Positions 23,484 to 35,924 of a DNA stretch of 64,000 nucleotides are shown piece by piece; positions within the stretch are counted from its first letter, which is position 1, and each line of letters starts with the position of its first letter. Source of the stretch: Cucumis sativus (lineage: Eukaryota; Streptophyta; Magnoliopsida; Cucurbitales; Cucurbitaceae); contig NC_026657.2 of the NCBI RefSeq assembly GCF_000004075.3, positions 34,892,732-34,956,731 of the forward strand. Reading direction: 5' to 3'. The notes beneath the pieces were generated by a model, which saw nothing but the letters and a program-made list of their open reading frames with translations, searched no databases and was not told the origin of the DNA. A program made the translations under genes and the position numbers.

Positions 23484-25347
23484 ATGCTTTATCTGCTCAT
23501 CTCTTTCCTTTCCTTCATCCTTCTTTCGAAGTCCTTCTCTTATAAACGCTTGCTGCCATGGGAGGTCAAGATGAGTTTGTTGACTGCTTTACTTGTATCA
23601 TGGTTCCATAAGAGCAAACTTGCTTTGAGTTTCTTTCTGGTTCTCAAGGTCTCCGATCCGTCATTAAAGAGCATCAGATGTAGCACAAAGCTGGGGAATT
23701 TAGAGGAGAAAAGGGGCACTTCACTCTTGGATTTGCCTGAGTTGGCTCTCGAGTCAATTCTCGACCGGCTTTCACCATCTGAGCTGTGTAGGATGGCAAA
23801 TGTGTGCACTTATTTGAGGGATGTTTGTGAAGATGACTATTTCTGGGAGAAGCACATGAAGCAGAAATGGGGGAAGTTGATGGGTAATTCTGCTTCTAAA
23901 GAATGGCATTTGCACATAGCTCGTCAGAGGAGATCTAAGCTCACAAGTTCACCTCAGAAGAAAGGTTTCTTCAGTTCGTATTCTGGAAGTTGGTCTTTTC
24001 TGCTGACTAGACCAAAACCAGAAAGTAGAGGCAACATCAGGAGTCCTTTACCAATTGATTCAATGAAGGCTTGGTATCAATCTCTTGAAAATGGAAAGTT
24101 ATGGTTCCCAGCTCAAGTCTACAATAGAGAGGTAAGAAAGCTGATGCAAGCTTAATAAACAAAGTTTTCTTGAATTTTGAGTTCACCATTCCTTATTTTA
24201 GAATGACAGCAACTTTTGCTAGTAGCATCCTTGCTAGTAGCATCCTTGCTTTATAGATTTCTATCTATTTTTGCAGAGTGGTCATGCTGGTTTCATGTTG
24301 TCTTGTTATGATGCCCAAATATCCTACGATTGGCAGACCGACATGTTCAAGGCAAGGTATATCGAAAGACATGCTCACATTGACTTCAAAACTTACTTGA
24401 ATCCTGCACTTGTTTGTATGGATTGCACATTAAGTGATTTCCCTTTTACTAGTGTAGACTTGCTTCTTCTTTGAATGGTTTATTTAATTAAGCTATGATT
24501 CGATCTCAGATATCCACCACATGGGAGACGGGCAATAGAGGAAAATATTTTTTGGAACAGGCTAAGAGCACCGCCTGTGGATATTCCTCCCCATCTTCTT
24601 CATGCCTCTGAATGTTTAGCTGACCTGAAACCTGGTGATCATGTCGAAATCCAATGGAGAAAAAGCAAGGAGTTTTCTTATGGTGTGTTTTTCAACTCCA
24701 AGCTCTTGAAAAACATGTAGCTTACATGATAGTTTTTAGTTGATTTCCAAACCTTCACCTACCATTTTTCCTCCAAAAGCAACAAGATTCGTCGTCGAAT
24801 CAAAAACCTTGTCTTGCTACTTGACAGACATTCCCCTTTTATCGTAGGTTGGTGGTATGGTGTCGTAGGCCACTTGGAAGCATGTGATGGGAATGCAAAC
24901 AAATGCCAATGTTGCTGGAATGGTAAGTGAAAATTTGCAAGATAATTACAAGTTTATATTTGAATAGAACTGCTAGGATTTCTGAATGCGTGGTGAATGT
25001 AGTGTTTCATTACATGTTTGGAAGCACCCTCAATAAAAAAAAACACTCAAGTCCGGCACTTCACAAGTACTTAGTCTGAAAACATTTTGAAAAGTGCCTA
25101 TTGGCCTAACTGAGGTTGTGGACTTGGAGTGAGACTGATAAGTTGTTGATGATGGACAGACATGGTGCTGTTAGAGTTCAGTCAGTACGGCGTCGAGTCA
25201 CGATGGAGAAAGACAGTTATAAACCGAAAGAGCCACAAGGAAGTAGGGAATGGAGCAGATGGGTATTATGGAGGAGTGCGGAAGCTTTACAAAGAAGAGG
25301 AAATTACGAGGTGGAAATGCTTGTGGCCTAATAGAGTTTTGGAATAG
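23484..25347 (+). CDS. F-box protein (SCF substrate adaptor)
   Basis: Five exons (23484-24131, 24277-24356, 24510-24682, 24848-24922, 25160-25347) join in frame to 387 residues with GT-AG introns. A hydrophobic N-terminus (residues 1-17) is followed by an F-box at about 81-121, [16 protein letters not shown] then [10 protein letters not shown]. The C-terminal region is rich in Trp and has a Cys cluster (KCQCCWN) near 320. The architecture resembles the Arabidopsis At2g26850/At2g32560 group as I remember it: N-terminal hydrophobic stretch, F-box, then a conserved plant-specific C-terminal domain without LRR or Kelch repeats. Such proteins bind a Skp1-type subunit in SCF ubiquitin ligases. The substrate is unknown. 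Confidence 0.9.
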
Positions 25348-27325
25348 AATCATTACATTCTTCAATGCTTCTCTGCTCCTGTTTTAATGTACAGATTTAG
25401 TTTTTCTTTCTTTCTTAACCATCTTTTCTATTTCTCTCTCTGAGATTTTCTCTCAAATTATGAGTCAAGAGGCATTGCTTGGAGAGTCTTTCGGAGGATG
25501 TTTTACATATAACAGACTTCTCTAATGTTGCATCTTATATGTAAAATTTGAGAATTTTCAAGGAGGCTTTTTGGAGTTATTCAACTCTTTTTTCTTTGGG
25601 AATATTCATTGCATTGTTCTTGGTGATATTTTACCTTTGCCATTTGATTTGGACTTTTGAATAGCTTAGATCTACTCTTTCTCTCTAATAGACTAGGGAT
25701 TGAAGATGTGAGATTTGCAAAAAGGATTTCTTTTTTTTGACACTTGGAGAACATTTTTGACACCAAATTTCTTTACTTTGATGTATTTTCAATAATGGAA
25801 CTAAATTTTGCAAACTAAAAAGATGGTTTTTAAAATAGTGTTTTTGCTTTTAGAATTTTGTATTTAACTCATTTTTATAAATAATTAAACTTAATTTTTA
25901 AAACAAAACCTTATAGAAAAGAAGAAAAAAAATCAATATTTATGACCTTACTTTAGAAATTACAACATTTATTGTGTCTTAGGTCTATTTTAAATTTTAA
26001 TCAAATAAAAAAAATTATGATAAAAGTTGGCACACCTTGCCAAGTTTTAGGATAAATTTATAATAAATTTTAGGAAAATTATCAAAACAAAAAAACAAAA
26101 GACACGTTAAAAATAGTAAATTTGATAAAATATTTATAACATATAACAAAAGTGTTGAGATTCAATAAAAAAAATTAAAAGACTATAAAAACTATTATCA
26201 ATAAAATCTAAAATTTTGTTAATTTTAAAAATACTCTAAATATTAACCATTAACAATAAGATATGATATTTAAATAGAATGTAATAAAACCCTAAATTTT
26301 ATTAGATTCATATGTATCTATAAACTATTTTAAGCAAGTAAATGAAAACGTTAATAAGGAAGATATATATTTTTTGAAAAAATGAAGTCACATCACCACC
26401 AATAACCACAACCAAAATTTGAACCACCAACTCCCTTTGTTTCTTTTCCAATCCTTCTTTATATTTTCACCTAAAAAGTTACTCTTTTTTTTTAATGATT
26501 TTCCAAATTTACAATTTAGCATTAAACAAAACTACACCAACTTTCATATGGTTAATGTCTACGCGCCTTAGCATATCATTTCTTTTTCTTCACGTCGGTG
26601 ATCTACCTTACCTTACCCTTTACTACACCAAACTTCATATATCCTTCATACTTCATCCCATGCCTTTCCTACTCTTTCCCTCTTTAATCATTCAATTTAC
26701 CCACATGCTTAATAATAATTCCAACCCTCATTTATTTTGTCTACTGAATTGCATCAAATGTCGATTCTAAATAAGTGTTCACGTCTTAGTTCAAACTTTT
26801 CAAAGTTAGAGTCGACGTAAAGGGCATGTGTATACATTTGTTATTCTTTGTTATCTTTTTTACTTCAAATTCACCGTGAGTTTATTATAGTTTGTATAAG
26901 AGATGTGAGCTTTGTGTGGTGTAGTGTTTGGAATATTGTTTTTGAAGTGATTAGATAAAAAAATAATAATAATAAGTTGTTTTGAAAAACATTGATGTGT
27001 TCGAAAACTACCTAATGTGAATTTTAAAGAATGAGTTTGAAATAAGTTGATTTAGGTTAATGCTTTAATACTACTTTTTTTGGAAGATAAAATTTGAGTG
27101 TTTAATGGTTAATCTCTTTATTGTGAAAATTAAAACTTTGACAACCACGTTAGCCAATTTCGACTACCATCTCAAGTGAACCAATTTAATTAAACAAGCT
27201 TGTACATAACCACACTAATTTTGAAAGAAAAAATGGGTCAAACACACGTTCTTATATATATAAAAAAAAAGTAAATAAAAGTGATTTTTTGAAAAATACT
27301 TTTCTTCTTAGGTGAGCCCAACTAT
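25348..27325. other. Intergenic 3' of F-box gene
   Basis: 3'UTR-like sequence is followed by AT-rich DNA. The plus-strand frame at 26495-26770 shows no motif. No gene is recognised. Confidence 0.5.
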
Positions 27326-27327
27326 AA

Positions 27328-27525
27328 TCCAGGTCACTTGCAAAAATAGCAAAATAAAAGTTTTGATAATAGAGAAAGTTTACAATCGATAGTCCTATGA
27401 TATCACTAATTACTTGTCATATTTGTCAGTTGTGCAATATGCAAAAATGATGTGTCGTTGACTGTTTTTTTTTTTCTAAATGTTTTTATCATCTGAATGT
27501 AATTTTTCTATAATAAACGTCTCAA
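27328..27525 (+). repeat. Dispersed repeat family A, copy 2
   Basis: It carries 'gcaaaaatagcaaaata', 'ttttgataatag', 'gatatcactaattacttgtc', 'caatatgcaaaaa', 'ttttctaaatgtttttatca' and 'gtaatttttctataat' in the same order as copy 1. Confidence 0.7.
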
Positions 27526-27529
27526 ACGT

Positions 27530-29990
27530 GTAAATTAAAATCGTAAAAACTTAACGTGTGGAATGTAGTATCGAGAGAGAGGAGACAAAAACATTTCACA
27601 AGTTGACATAGAAAAGTACACAATGGTAAACAACTTGAGAATCTCAAGCTCTAGTTGGGAATTGGAATGAGTGTTTGTGTTGGGGATTGAGCCCACTCAA
27701 TTTATCCTCTCCACTCAATTCAACTTCCTTTTTATATACATAATATAATTTTCTTTTTGCAACTATATTGCAAGTGAAACAAAATTTAGATGGTATGAAA
27801 AGGTATTAATTTTTTGTAGATGAGTTGGTGGTGGTGGTAGAAATTGTATATTGCTTAAGTTGATAATCAAATGTGTGAATATCATACCAAAGTTGTTGGT
27901 TGTCGAAGTGTAGTATAAGTAATCATCGACATGAAGAATCATTGAATTCATTAGTGAAGCTCGAGGGAGGAGGATTATGTTGAGTTTGTTAAAGTAACTA
28001 TCAACTCTTGTTTACTAACATTTTATAAAATTGACGAGTCAAATGTTGATTTGATAATCTTTAAATTTGTCAAAATTATAATAAGAAATAAACAATTAAA
28101 ATATTAAAAACACTCCCTTTGATTTTTAATGGTTATTTTTATAGTAAAAATAAATATTAGGTTATCTAATTTTCATTTGATTTTTTTAATTTTAATTTAG
28201 TTATTTGATTTGGAGATCTACAATTTTAACCTTGATTTTTTTTTATATATATATTTTAGTTTATAGTTTGTAGGGTTAATAATGTTTACTATTTTAATTT
28301 AAAAGAATTATAATTAGTTAAGTTATCATTTTCATCACTTTTTACCTCTTAAGTTTTAAATTCACACTAAAGTGAGTAGTAAATTAGTTAAAAAATCAAT
28401 ATTAAAACTATAAACTTTTCTAATATTAAACTTTGAAACAAATTAAAACATAATTCAACCTTAAATTATAGAAGTGTAACAATTTAAAATCCAAAAAATT
28501 AACTAAAAACTAGATCCAAAATCTTTTTTTCTAAAATATTTTGCATGAGAATTTATGGAAGTTGGAGAAAAATTTGAAAATGAATGTATTTAAGGTTTGA
28601 TGTTTGGATGATAGTGGTAAACGAAAAGAAAATTAAGAATCGAAAACAATCGTGTAGTTTACTTTTAAAACCTGAAATCGTTCATAAAAGTTTTAATTTG
28701 TTAAAATGCTTGGTTCCAAACAAATTATAAGATTTTAAAGAATAATAAATTTAATTTAATGGGCCCGGACACTCACGAATATTAAAAAAAAAATTATAGA
28801 GTAAACCAAATTGTCTAGCAAAATGTGCACGTAAGCTGACCTGGACACTCATGAATATTAAAAAGAACTGGTTAAACTAATGATGGAAACAAATATGAGA
28901 CGTAAATAGAAAGGCTAAATATTTGTGACTATCAGTAGGTTGAGTTGATTCGCTAGCTATTTTAAATTTTGGATTTAGTTTCTATTTGGTTTTACATTAA
29001 ATATTGAACACTTCAATTTGTAATTTTCTAAAATGTATTGTTTTAGCCTATAGTCTCTGAAAGTGAGTTTAAAACGTATAATTGCTGTAAATGAAAAAAA
29101 CTGTTGAGAATATTTACAAATAGCAAAGTTTCAAATCTATCACCGATAAACATTAGACCTATTGATAGATAGTAGTGTATAATGTCTATAAGCTATAGAA
29201 TGTGAAATTTGGCTAGATAAAAATTTTGGTATTTTAATAACTGAAAAAGTATTTTTTTTTTCAAAATTAAATTATTTTGTAGTATTTTTATAACACTTCG
29301 TTAAAATTACTTGAGGTAGAAAAAAGAGTTTATCATTTTTCCATTCAAATAATGATTTATATATATTTTTTATTTATGAGAATTTTGGTTAAGTACTAGA
29401 AGTGACTTCTTAATAATCAATCTCCCAAGTAATTTTTTTTTTTTTAAAAAGTAAAACCCCATTTAATATTCATTTTGTTTCTAATTTCATGCTTTGATCC
29501 ACTCTTTGATTTGACCAAATCTTCCTAAATACAAGCCTTTCTTGTGTTGTCACCACCAAATGCACAAAAGCCAATTAAAAAAAAAGGACAAATTAAAATT
29601 TAATTTTCCCACAAAATAAAAAAATGGGATGAACATTTTCTTACTCCATTTTTAAATTTATGATTATTTATTACTACTTTCTAACCATAATAAAATCGTG
29701 TGACCCATGACTAAATTCACTATAACAAATGACCAAATTCATGATCAATAAATATAATCCATATGTTGAGTTATTGACAATGACTAATCCAATTAAACCA
29801 AAATTATAAAGTAAACAAACTTTGCAAATGAAAAATTCACCAACCCCCAATTTTGTCACGCGCTTCAAGTTCAATCCAAGCGCGTGCTCTCATATTTTTA
29901 GGCTTAACCATAATTATAATTCCACAAAATTGTAAATTTGGTTTTCCAAAAAAAAACCCCAAAACTATTGTTATTTTAATTTGCCACCCC
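27530..29990. other. Intergenic upstream of methionine synthase
   Basis: AT-rich. The phrase 'gacactca(c/t)gaatattaaaa' occurs twice, near 28768 and 28844, indicating a small old duplication. A family B repeat lies at about 29100-29240. No gene is recognised. Confidence 0.5.
29100..29240. repeat. Dispersed repeat family B ('tctatcac.gataaac' type)
   Basis: 'acaaatagcaaagtttcaaa', 'tctatcaccgataaacatta' and 'ctattgatagatag' follow each other. This matches a short repeat type I recall as very common in cucurbit intergenic DNA. A second piece lies near 51770-51850. Confidence 0.45.
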
Positions 29991-30032
29991 CTTCCACCTC
30001 CCAAGATCTGCCACTTCATCATCTCTATATTC

Positions 30033-31083
30033 TATAAATAAAACTCCATTCCACTTCTTCCAACTCGCGCTCGCCCTTGTCTCTTCTCTACTCTGTGGCT
30101 CCCCATTTTCTCTCTTCTCCCTCTCTTTTGCTCTTCCTCCTACTTCGTTTCTCCATTTCAGGGGAGCTTCATTTCTCTCTCGAGGTTTGTTCTCCACTTT
30201 CCTTTTCTTCTTCTTATGGCCGAGATCTGATTCCGTGGAACATTCTTTCTTTTTTTAGATCTCATTCCTTTGCTACGGGTTTTGTTTTATTAGTCTTTTC
30301 ATGTACCAGATCTGTCTACTGCTGCCTTTTCAGTTTTTACTTTTGCTGATTGGAATTTGTAATTTTCTTTTTTTACATTACTCATCGGATCTTTCGTTTA
30401 TGCATGCTTGTTGGTTTCTCTATCTTCTTGCTGTCTTTGCAATTCTATTGATGCTCTGTTTCTGCTTTATTTTTGTGACAATTCGTTTTTTCGTTGATTT
30501 CAACTTGTGAATTAACTAATGCTCTGCATTGGACTGCACTCTGGGTTGATCCATGCATTAGGGGTTAGGGGATGTACCAATTTACTCGCGGTTTGGAATT
30601 TGAGAAATGATTTTAAATCCTGTGATTTGGAATTTGAGAAATGATTTTGAATTAATTACTTAGTTTGGAGCGCGTTTGAAATGAATATATTTAAAACTAT
30701 TAGTTTGGATGTGACCATGTATTTAAAATTATTAGTTCGGATGTGACTGTAAAAGATTAAGGATTTACTAATGTAGGTTTTCATCTATGATGTGTTAATT
30801 GAAAATTAGAATATGACAAGGTTAAAATGGTAATTTATGTCACATACTCTGAAATCAGACTCTATTATTCTGGGAAGTTTTTAAAATAAAAACAGAGTTT
30901 TTGAAATCACTCTCTTTCGTATAACAAATAACGGAATTCATTTGAAATCCATTAGGACTTGAAATACCTCGCGAGGTTCCATAGTTGAAATGGATGGAGA
31001 ATGAAATAATAATGGTGTAAAATGTATAATGGACGTTGTTTGTTAATTAAATACTTTTCGTTTGTGATTTGTTGAGCAGAACA
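30033..31083 (+). promoter_or_regulatory. Methionine synthase core promoter, leader exon and 5'UTR intron
   Basis: A TATA box (TATAAATAAA, 30033-30042) is followed by a pyrimidine-rich leader. A donor at about 30184/30185 (CGAG|GTTTGT) and an acceptor TTGAGCAG at 31079 would remove about 0.9 kb and place the leader exon four bases before the ATG at 31084. Leader introns are common in highly expressed plant housekeeping genes. Confidence 0.6.
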
Positions 31084-34000
31084 ATGGCATCCCACATTGT
31101 TGGATATCCCCGTATGGGACCCAAGAGAGAGCTAAAGTTTGCTCTTGAATCATTCTGGGATGGAAAGAGCTCTGCCGAAGACTTGAAAAAGGTGGCAGCG
31201 GATTTGAGGTCATCCATCTGGAAACAGATGGCTGATACTGGGATCAAGTACATACCCAGCAACACTTTTTCATACTACGATCAGATGCTTGATGCTACCA
31301 CAACTCTTGGAGCTGTTCCTCCTAGATATGGTTGGAATGGTGGTGAGATTGGATTTGACACCTACTTCTCCATGGCTAGAGGAAATGCATCTGTTCCAGC
31401 AATGGAAATGACCAAGTGGTTTGACACAAACTAGTAAGTAATCATGAATGGAATAAACAAGACGTGCTCTAATAGAATGGAATTGCTATATGTATAGCTA
31501 ACACTGTCAATGCAATGATATGCAGCCATTTCATTGTCCCTGAGTTGGGACCAGAGGTGAAATTCTCTTATGCTTCACACAAGGCAGTGGAGGAATACAA
31601 AGAAGCCAAGGCTGTAAGTGTTGTTCTCAAATGAATTTCTGAAATTTAGATAATAGAAGAATCTATAAAGGGAGGTTTAGTTTAGTTGGTTGTAACTGTA
31701 CTTATAATGATGTCACGTAAATTTCCGCAGCTTGGAGTAGAAACTGTCCCAGTTCTTATTGGCCCAGTGTCATATTTGTTGCTCTCTAAGCCAGCTAAGG
31801 GTGTGGACAAGAGCTTCTCCCTTCTTTCCCTTCTTGACAAGATCCTTCCCATCTACAAGTAAAGAACTGTTGATTTACGTCTGTACTTTGAGTTTTGCCC
31901 ATTAACGACTATCTCTTCTCATTTTTATTAATAATCGACCACTTTTCAGGGAGGTTGTGTCAGATCTTAAGGCAGCTGGTGCTTCTTGGATTCAGTTTGA
32001 TGAGCCTACATTGGTGAAGGATCTTGATTCTGACAAATTGAAGGCCTTCTCTGATGCATATGCTCAACTAGAATCAACTCTCTCTGGGTTGAATGTTCTT
32101 GTTGAGACATATTTTGCTGATATCCCTGCTGAAGCATACAAGACCTTGACTTCTTTGAAGGGTGTCACTGCCTATGGATTTGATTTGGTTCGTGGGACCA
32201 AGACACTTGATTTAATCAAGGGTGATTTCCCCAAGGGAAAGTTCCTCTTTGCTGGAGTAGTTGATGGAAGGAATATTTGGGCAAACGATCTTGCCGCCTC
32301 AGTCAGTGTATTGGAGGAACTAGCTGGCATTGTGGGCAAAGGTATCTCCTGCTTATATCTATGATAATTAATACATACACTGTATTTGATGTTAGAGTTA
32401 GAGTTTCGAGACTGTCTTCTTACTGATCTCCTATTTTCCCCTTCGGCAGACCATCTCGTGGTCTCCACCTCCTGCTCACTTCTCCACACTGCTGTCGACC
32501 TTGTCAACGAAACTAAGTTGGACAACGAAATTAAATCATGGCTTGCTTTTGCTGCTCAAAAGATTATTGAGGTCAATGCATTGGCAAAGGCTTTGGCTGG
32601 TAACAAGGACGGGGTAATTTTTTGTGCCTGATGCAATTCGTCTTGGCTGGGTGTAAAGCTATGTTACAAGCCACATTTTCTAAACTCTTAAGCTAAGCTC
32701 GTGGATTCGTATTTGCAGGCATTTTTTGCTTCTAATGCTGGAGCTCATGCTTCAAGGAAGGCGTCCCCCAGGGTGACCAATGAGGCTGTTCAGAAAGCGG
32801 TGAGCTCATCTGTTCTTATCCATTAAGTGTTTAATTTTCTGTTTACTGACACCTAATGCTGATGAATTGCTTCATCGTTTTGCTTGCACAGGCTGCTGCT
32901 TTGAAGGGCTCCGATCATCGCCGTGCTACGAACGTCAGTGCAAGACTTGATGCTCAACAGAAGAAACTTAACCTTCCAATCCTTCCCACCACCACCATTG
33001 GATCCTTCCCTCAAACTGTTGAACTTAGGAGGGTCCGCCGTGAATATAAAGCAAACAAGTGAGTAATACACTAATACTACTGTGTTTCTTTAAAACCTGA
33101 ATACAATTTGTTCCTGTTTCTAATATTGTAATCTTCATTGGCGTCCTATAGGATCTCTGAGGATGAATACGTTAAGGCTATTAAGGAGGAAATTAACAAG
33201 GTTGTCAAGCTCCAGGAAGAGCTTGATATTGATGTCTTGGTTCATGGAGAGCCCGAGGTGAGTTTTTTGGAGCCTTTTAAAAGGAAGAAATGAAGGCTAT
33301 CCTATCCTGCCCTTTTTTGTTTTCTCATTTTGCACCTTCTGACTAACTTTGGTTTTTATTTCACTGTAGAGGAACGATATGGTTGAATACTTCGGTGAGC
33401 AGTTGTCAGGTTTTGCCTTCACCGTTAATGGTTGGGTGCAATCATACGGATCACGATGCGTGAAGCCTCCAATTATCTATGGTGATGTGAGCCGCCCAAA
33501 GCCCATGACTGTCTTCTGGTCAACCACAGCTCAGAGCATGACATCCCGCCCGATGAAGGGAATGCTTACTGGCCCTGTCACCATTCTGAACTGGTCCTTT
33601 GTTAGAGTCGACCAGCCGAGGTAATGGAAGATAATGCCTCCATGAAAGAATTGTTTTTTGTTTGTTTTCCCAATGCCAATACCAACGCCATACTTTTGTG
33701 TATGCTTTCACCTTCCAGGTTTGAGACTTGTTACCAGATCGCTTTGGCCATCAAGGATGAGGTTGAGGATCTCGAGAAGGCTGGTATTAATGTTATCCAG
33801 ATTGACGAGGCTGCTTTGAGAGAAGGGTTGCCTCTTAGGAAGTCAGAGCAAGCCTTCTACTTGGATTGGGCTGTTCACTCTTTCCGTATCACAAACGTTG
33901 GCGTCCAAGACACGACTCAGGTTACTAACCACTGCCATTTTTGTTACTATTGTTATTACATTGATTAAAAATATTCAAATGAACCTAACATTTCACCATC

Positions 34001-34375
34001 CAACAGATCCACACCCACATGTGCTACTCCAACTTCAATGACATTATCCAATCCATCATCGACATGGATGCCGATGTGATCACAATTGAGAACTCTCGCT
34101 CCGACGAGAAGCTCTTGTCAGTCTTCCGTGAGGGAGTGAAGTACGGTGCTGGAATCGGACCAGGTGTGTACGACATTCACTCTCCAAGAATACCATCAAC
34201 TGAAGAGATTGCAGACCGCATCAACAAGATGCTTGCAGTGTTGGAGACAAACATCTTGTGGGTGAATCCTGACTGTGGACTCAAAACTCGCAAGTACGCG
34301 GAGGTGAACCCGGCCCTGAAAAACATGGTAGAGGCCGCAAAGCTTCTCCGAAAAGAGCTTGGGAGTGCTAAGTGA
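31084..34375 (+). CDS. METE: Cobalamin-independent methionine synthase
   Basis: Eleven coding exons (31084-31433, 31526-31613, 31731-31858, 31950-32341, 32450-32613, 32719-32799, 32892-33058, 33152-33257, 33370-33620, 33719-33920, 34007-34375) join in frame to 765 residues, the usual plant length. The enzyme transfers a methyl group from 5-methyltetrahydropteroyltri-glutamate to homocysteine, making methionine for protein and S-adenosylmethionine synthesis. The N-terminus [20 protein letters not shown] and the zinc ligands His647 and Cys649 (IHTHMCYSN), Glu671 (ITIENSRS) and Cys733 (NPDCGLKT) are all present. There is no transit peptide, so this is a cytosolic-type isoform. An upstream in-frame ATG at 31069 lies before the predicted leader acceptor and is excluded. 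Residue 572 is Val where I recall Asn in Arabidopsis (FVRNDQPR); the position is variable across kingdoms. Confidence 0.98.
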
Positions 34376-35924
34376 GTTTGAGATTTTGTTGGAGGTTGTT
34401 GAGTAAGTATCCAACCGATCCCTTGAAGAAAAAAAGAGATGAGTTTGTTTTTGTTTGTCTAAATAACTGAGTTGCGAAATGTTTAGTAGTGTGTAGGTGT
34501 GCTCTTGGGAGCAATTCTTGCTTTCGATATTCTCTCTCTATATCTGTTTTTTTTACCCACCAAAGTGACCAAAACTGCATTATGTGTATGGAAAAAAAGA
34601 AGAAGAAATGGCATTGCTAGTTTTGGGGCATTTTGATGATGGTCACATATGATGGCTTTTGTTACTGAAATTCTTATGAATAGAATGGCTGATTCCCTCT
34701 TCGCCAATTCTTTCGTATCAATAGTTGAAATTTGCACTCCCCCCCCTTCAATATTGTTTAATATTTGGGAATTTGATTTATATCCCTCTAACTCTAAACT
34801 AACAATACTATTAATTTGAATAATTCAACTTTGATACATTCATCTATTTACATTATCATTTAGATTGTTGGATAACAATCTTAGTGAGATTTTTAATTAC
34901 TAATTAATTTTCAACCATCATTGCATCAAAAGAAATCACCCGGAAACAATGTAAGTGGATGGTTTTCTTTATTTTTCTTTTCTAAGATATATAACTCACA
35001 CACAAAACAAACCAAGACAATCTCAATTCGGGCAAGAAGCAACCTCCTTTAAACGATTGATTTTCAAAATTAAACATATAAAAATATATATGAAGGGCAC
35101 CTTATAATGATAAATGACAACCAAGTCAAAAGCTTCAACATCACAATGGAAGCTGCACCAACACAAAACCTATGAATTAGAAAACTCTAAGCTTACGCAA
35201 TCACTGAGATAACATGGCCCAAAATAGTGATGGTTTGATTGGAAACAAGAATTCATGCAAAAGAACAAAGGACTGCCAAAGGAATCTAACTAAAGTCATG
35301 TATTTTAAAGTGATGGAAACAAACGAAAAAACTTGGCTGCACCATCTATGGTAAAAAATAATCCCTTTGAATCACCCAATAAAAAACTGCCACTTTTTAT
35401 TTTGTACTTTTTTAAAATATATTAAAATGTTAAGTATTTTTATTTTTGCTATGCTTAAAATTGTATTTAAATTATGAAGTATACCATAAAAATCAATTAA
35501 AAAAATTACTCATTAACGAGTTACTATCAATTTAAGATGTGATTGTAACCAAATCATAGTTCAGATTAGAATTGATTGCACCATTCTTTCAAGCATAGCA
35601 TAATAGACACACTAATATGTTTCTATTAAGATAGATAGAGTATAAAATTTTACTTTTAATTAGGAAATATTTTAATTTATTTTGTTATTTAAAACAAACA
35701 ATTTATTTTCTATATATATATATATAGTTTTTTTTTCAAAAGATATATAACTTTGTGATTTTATTACAGGAGCAATGTTGGATTTGGGGGAGCCAGGTGG
35801 AGGAAGAACTGAAACGCTTCCCTTCTCCACCGTTACCACTCTTCTTCTCAACTTCTAGGGTTCTTCCTTTTCTCTCTCTATTTCACTCCATTTTCTCTAC
35901 TCAAACCCCTTCCATTCATTCAAC
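34376..35924. other. Methionine synthase 3'UTR and intergenic DNA, then dsRBD gene leader
   Basis: The first 350 bases are probable 3'UTR. AT-rich intergenic sequence follows. A pyrimidine-rich stretch at about 35810-35924 looks like the 5'UTR of the next gene. No other gene is recognised. Confidence 0.5.

Noticed and set aside
31069..31083. Upstream in-frame ATG for methionine synthase
   Set aside because: It lies in the predicted leader intron before the acceptor at 31079. The family start is [10 protein letters not shown] at 31084.
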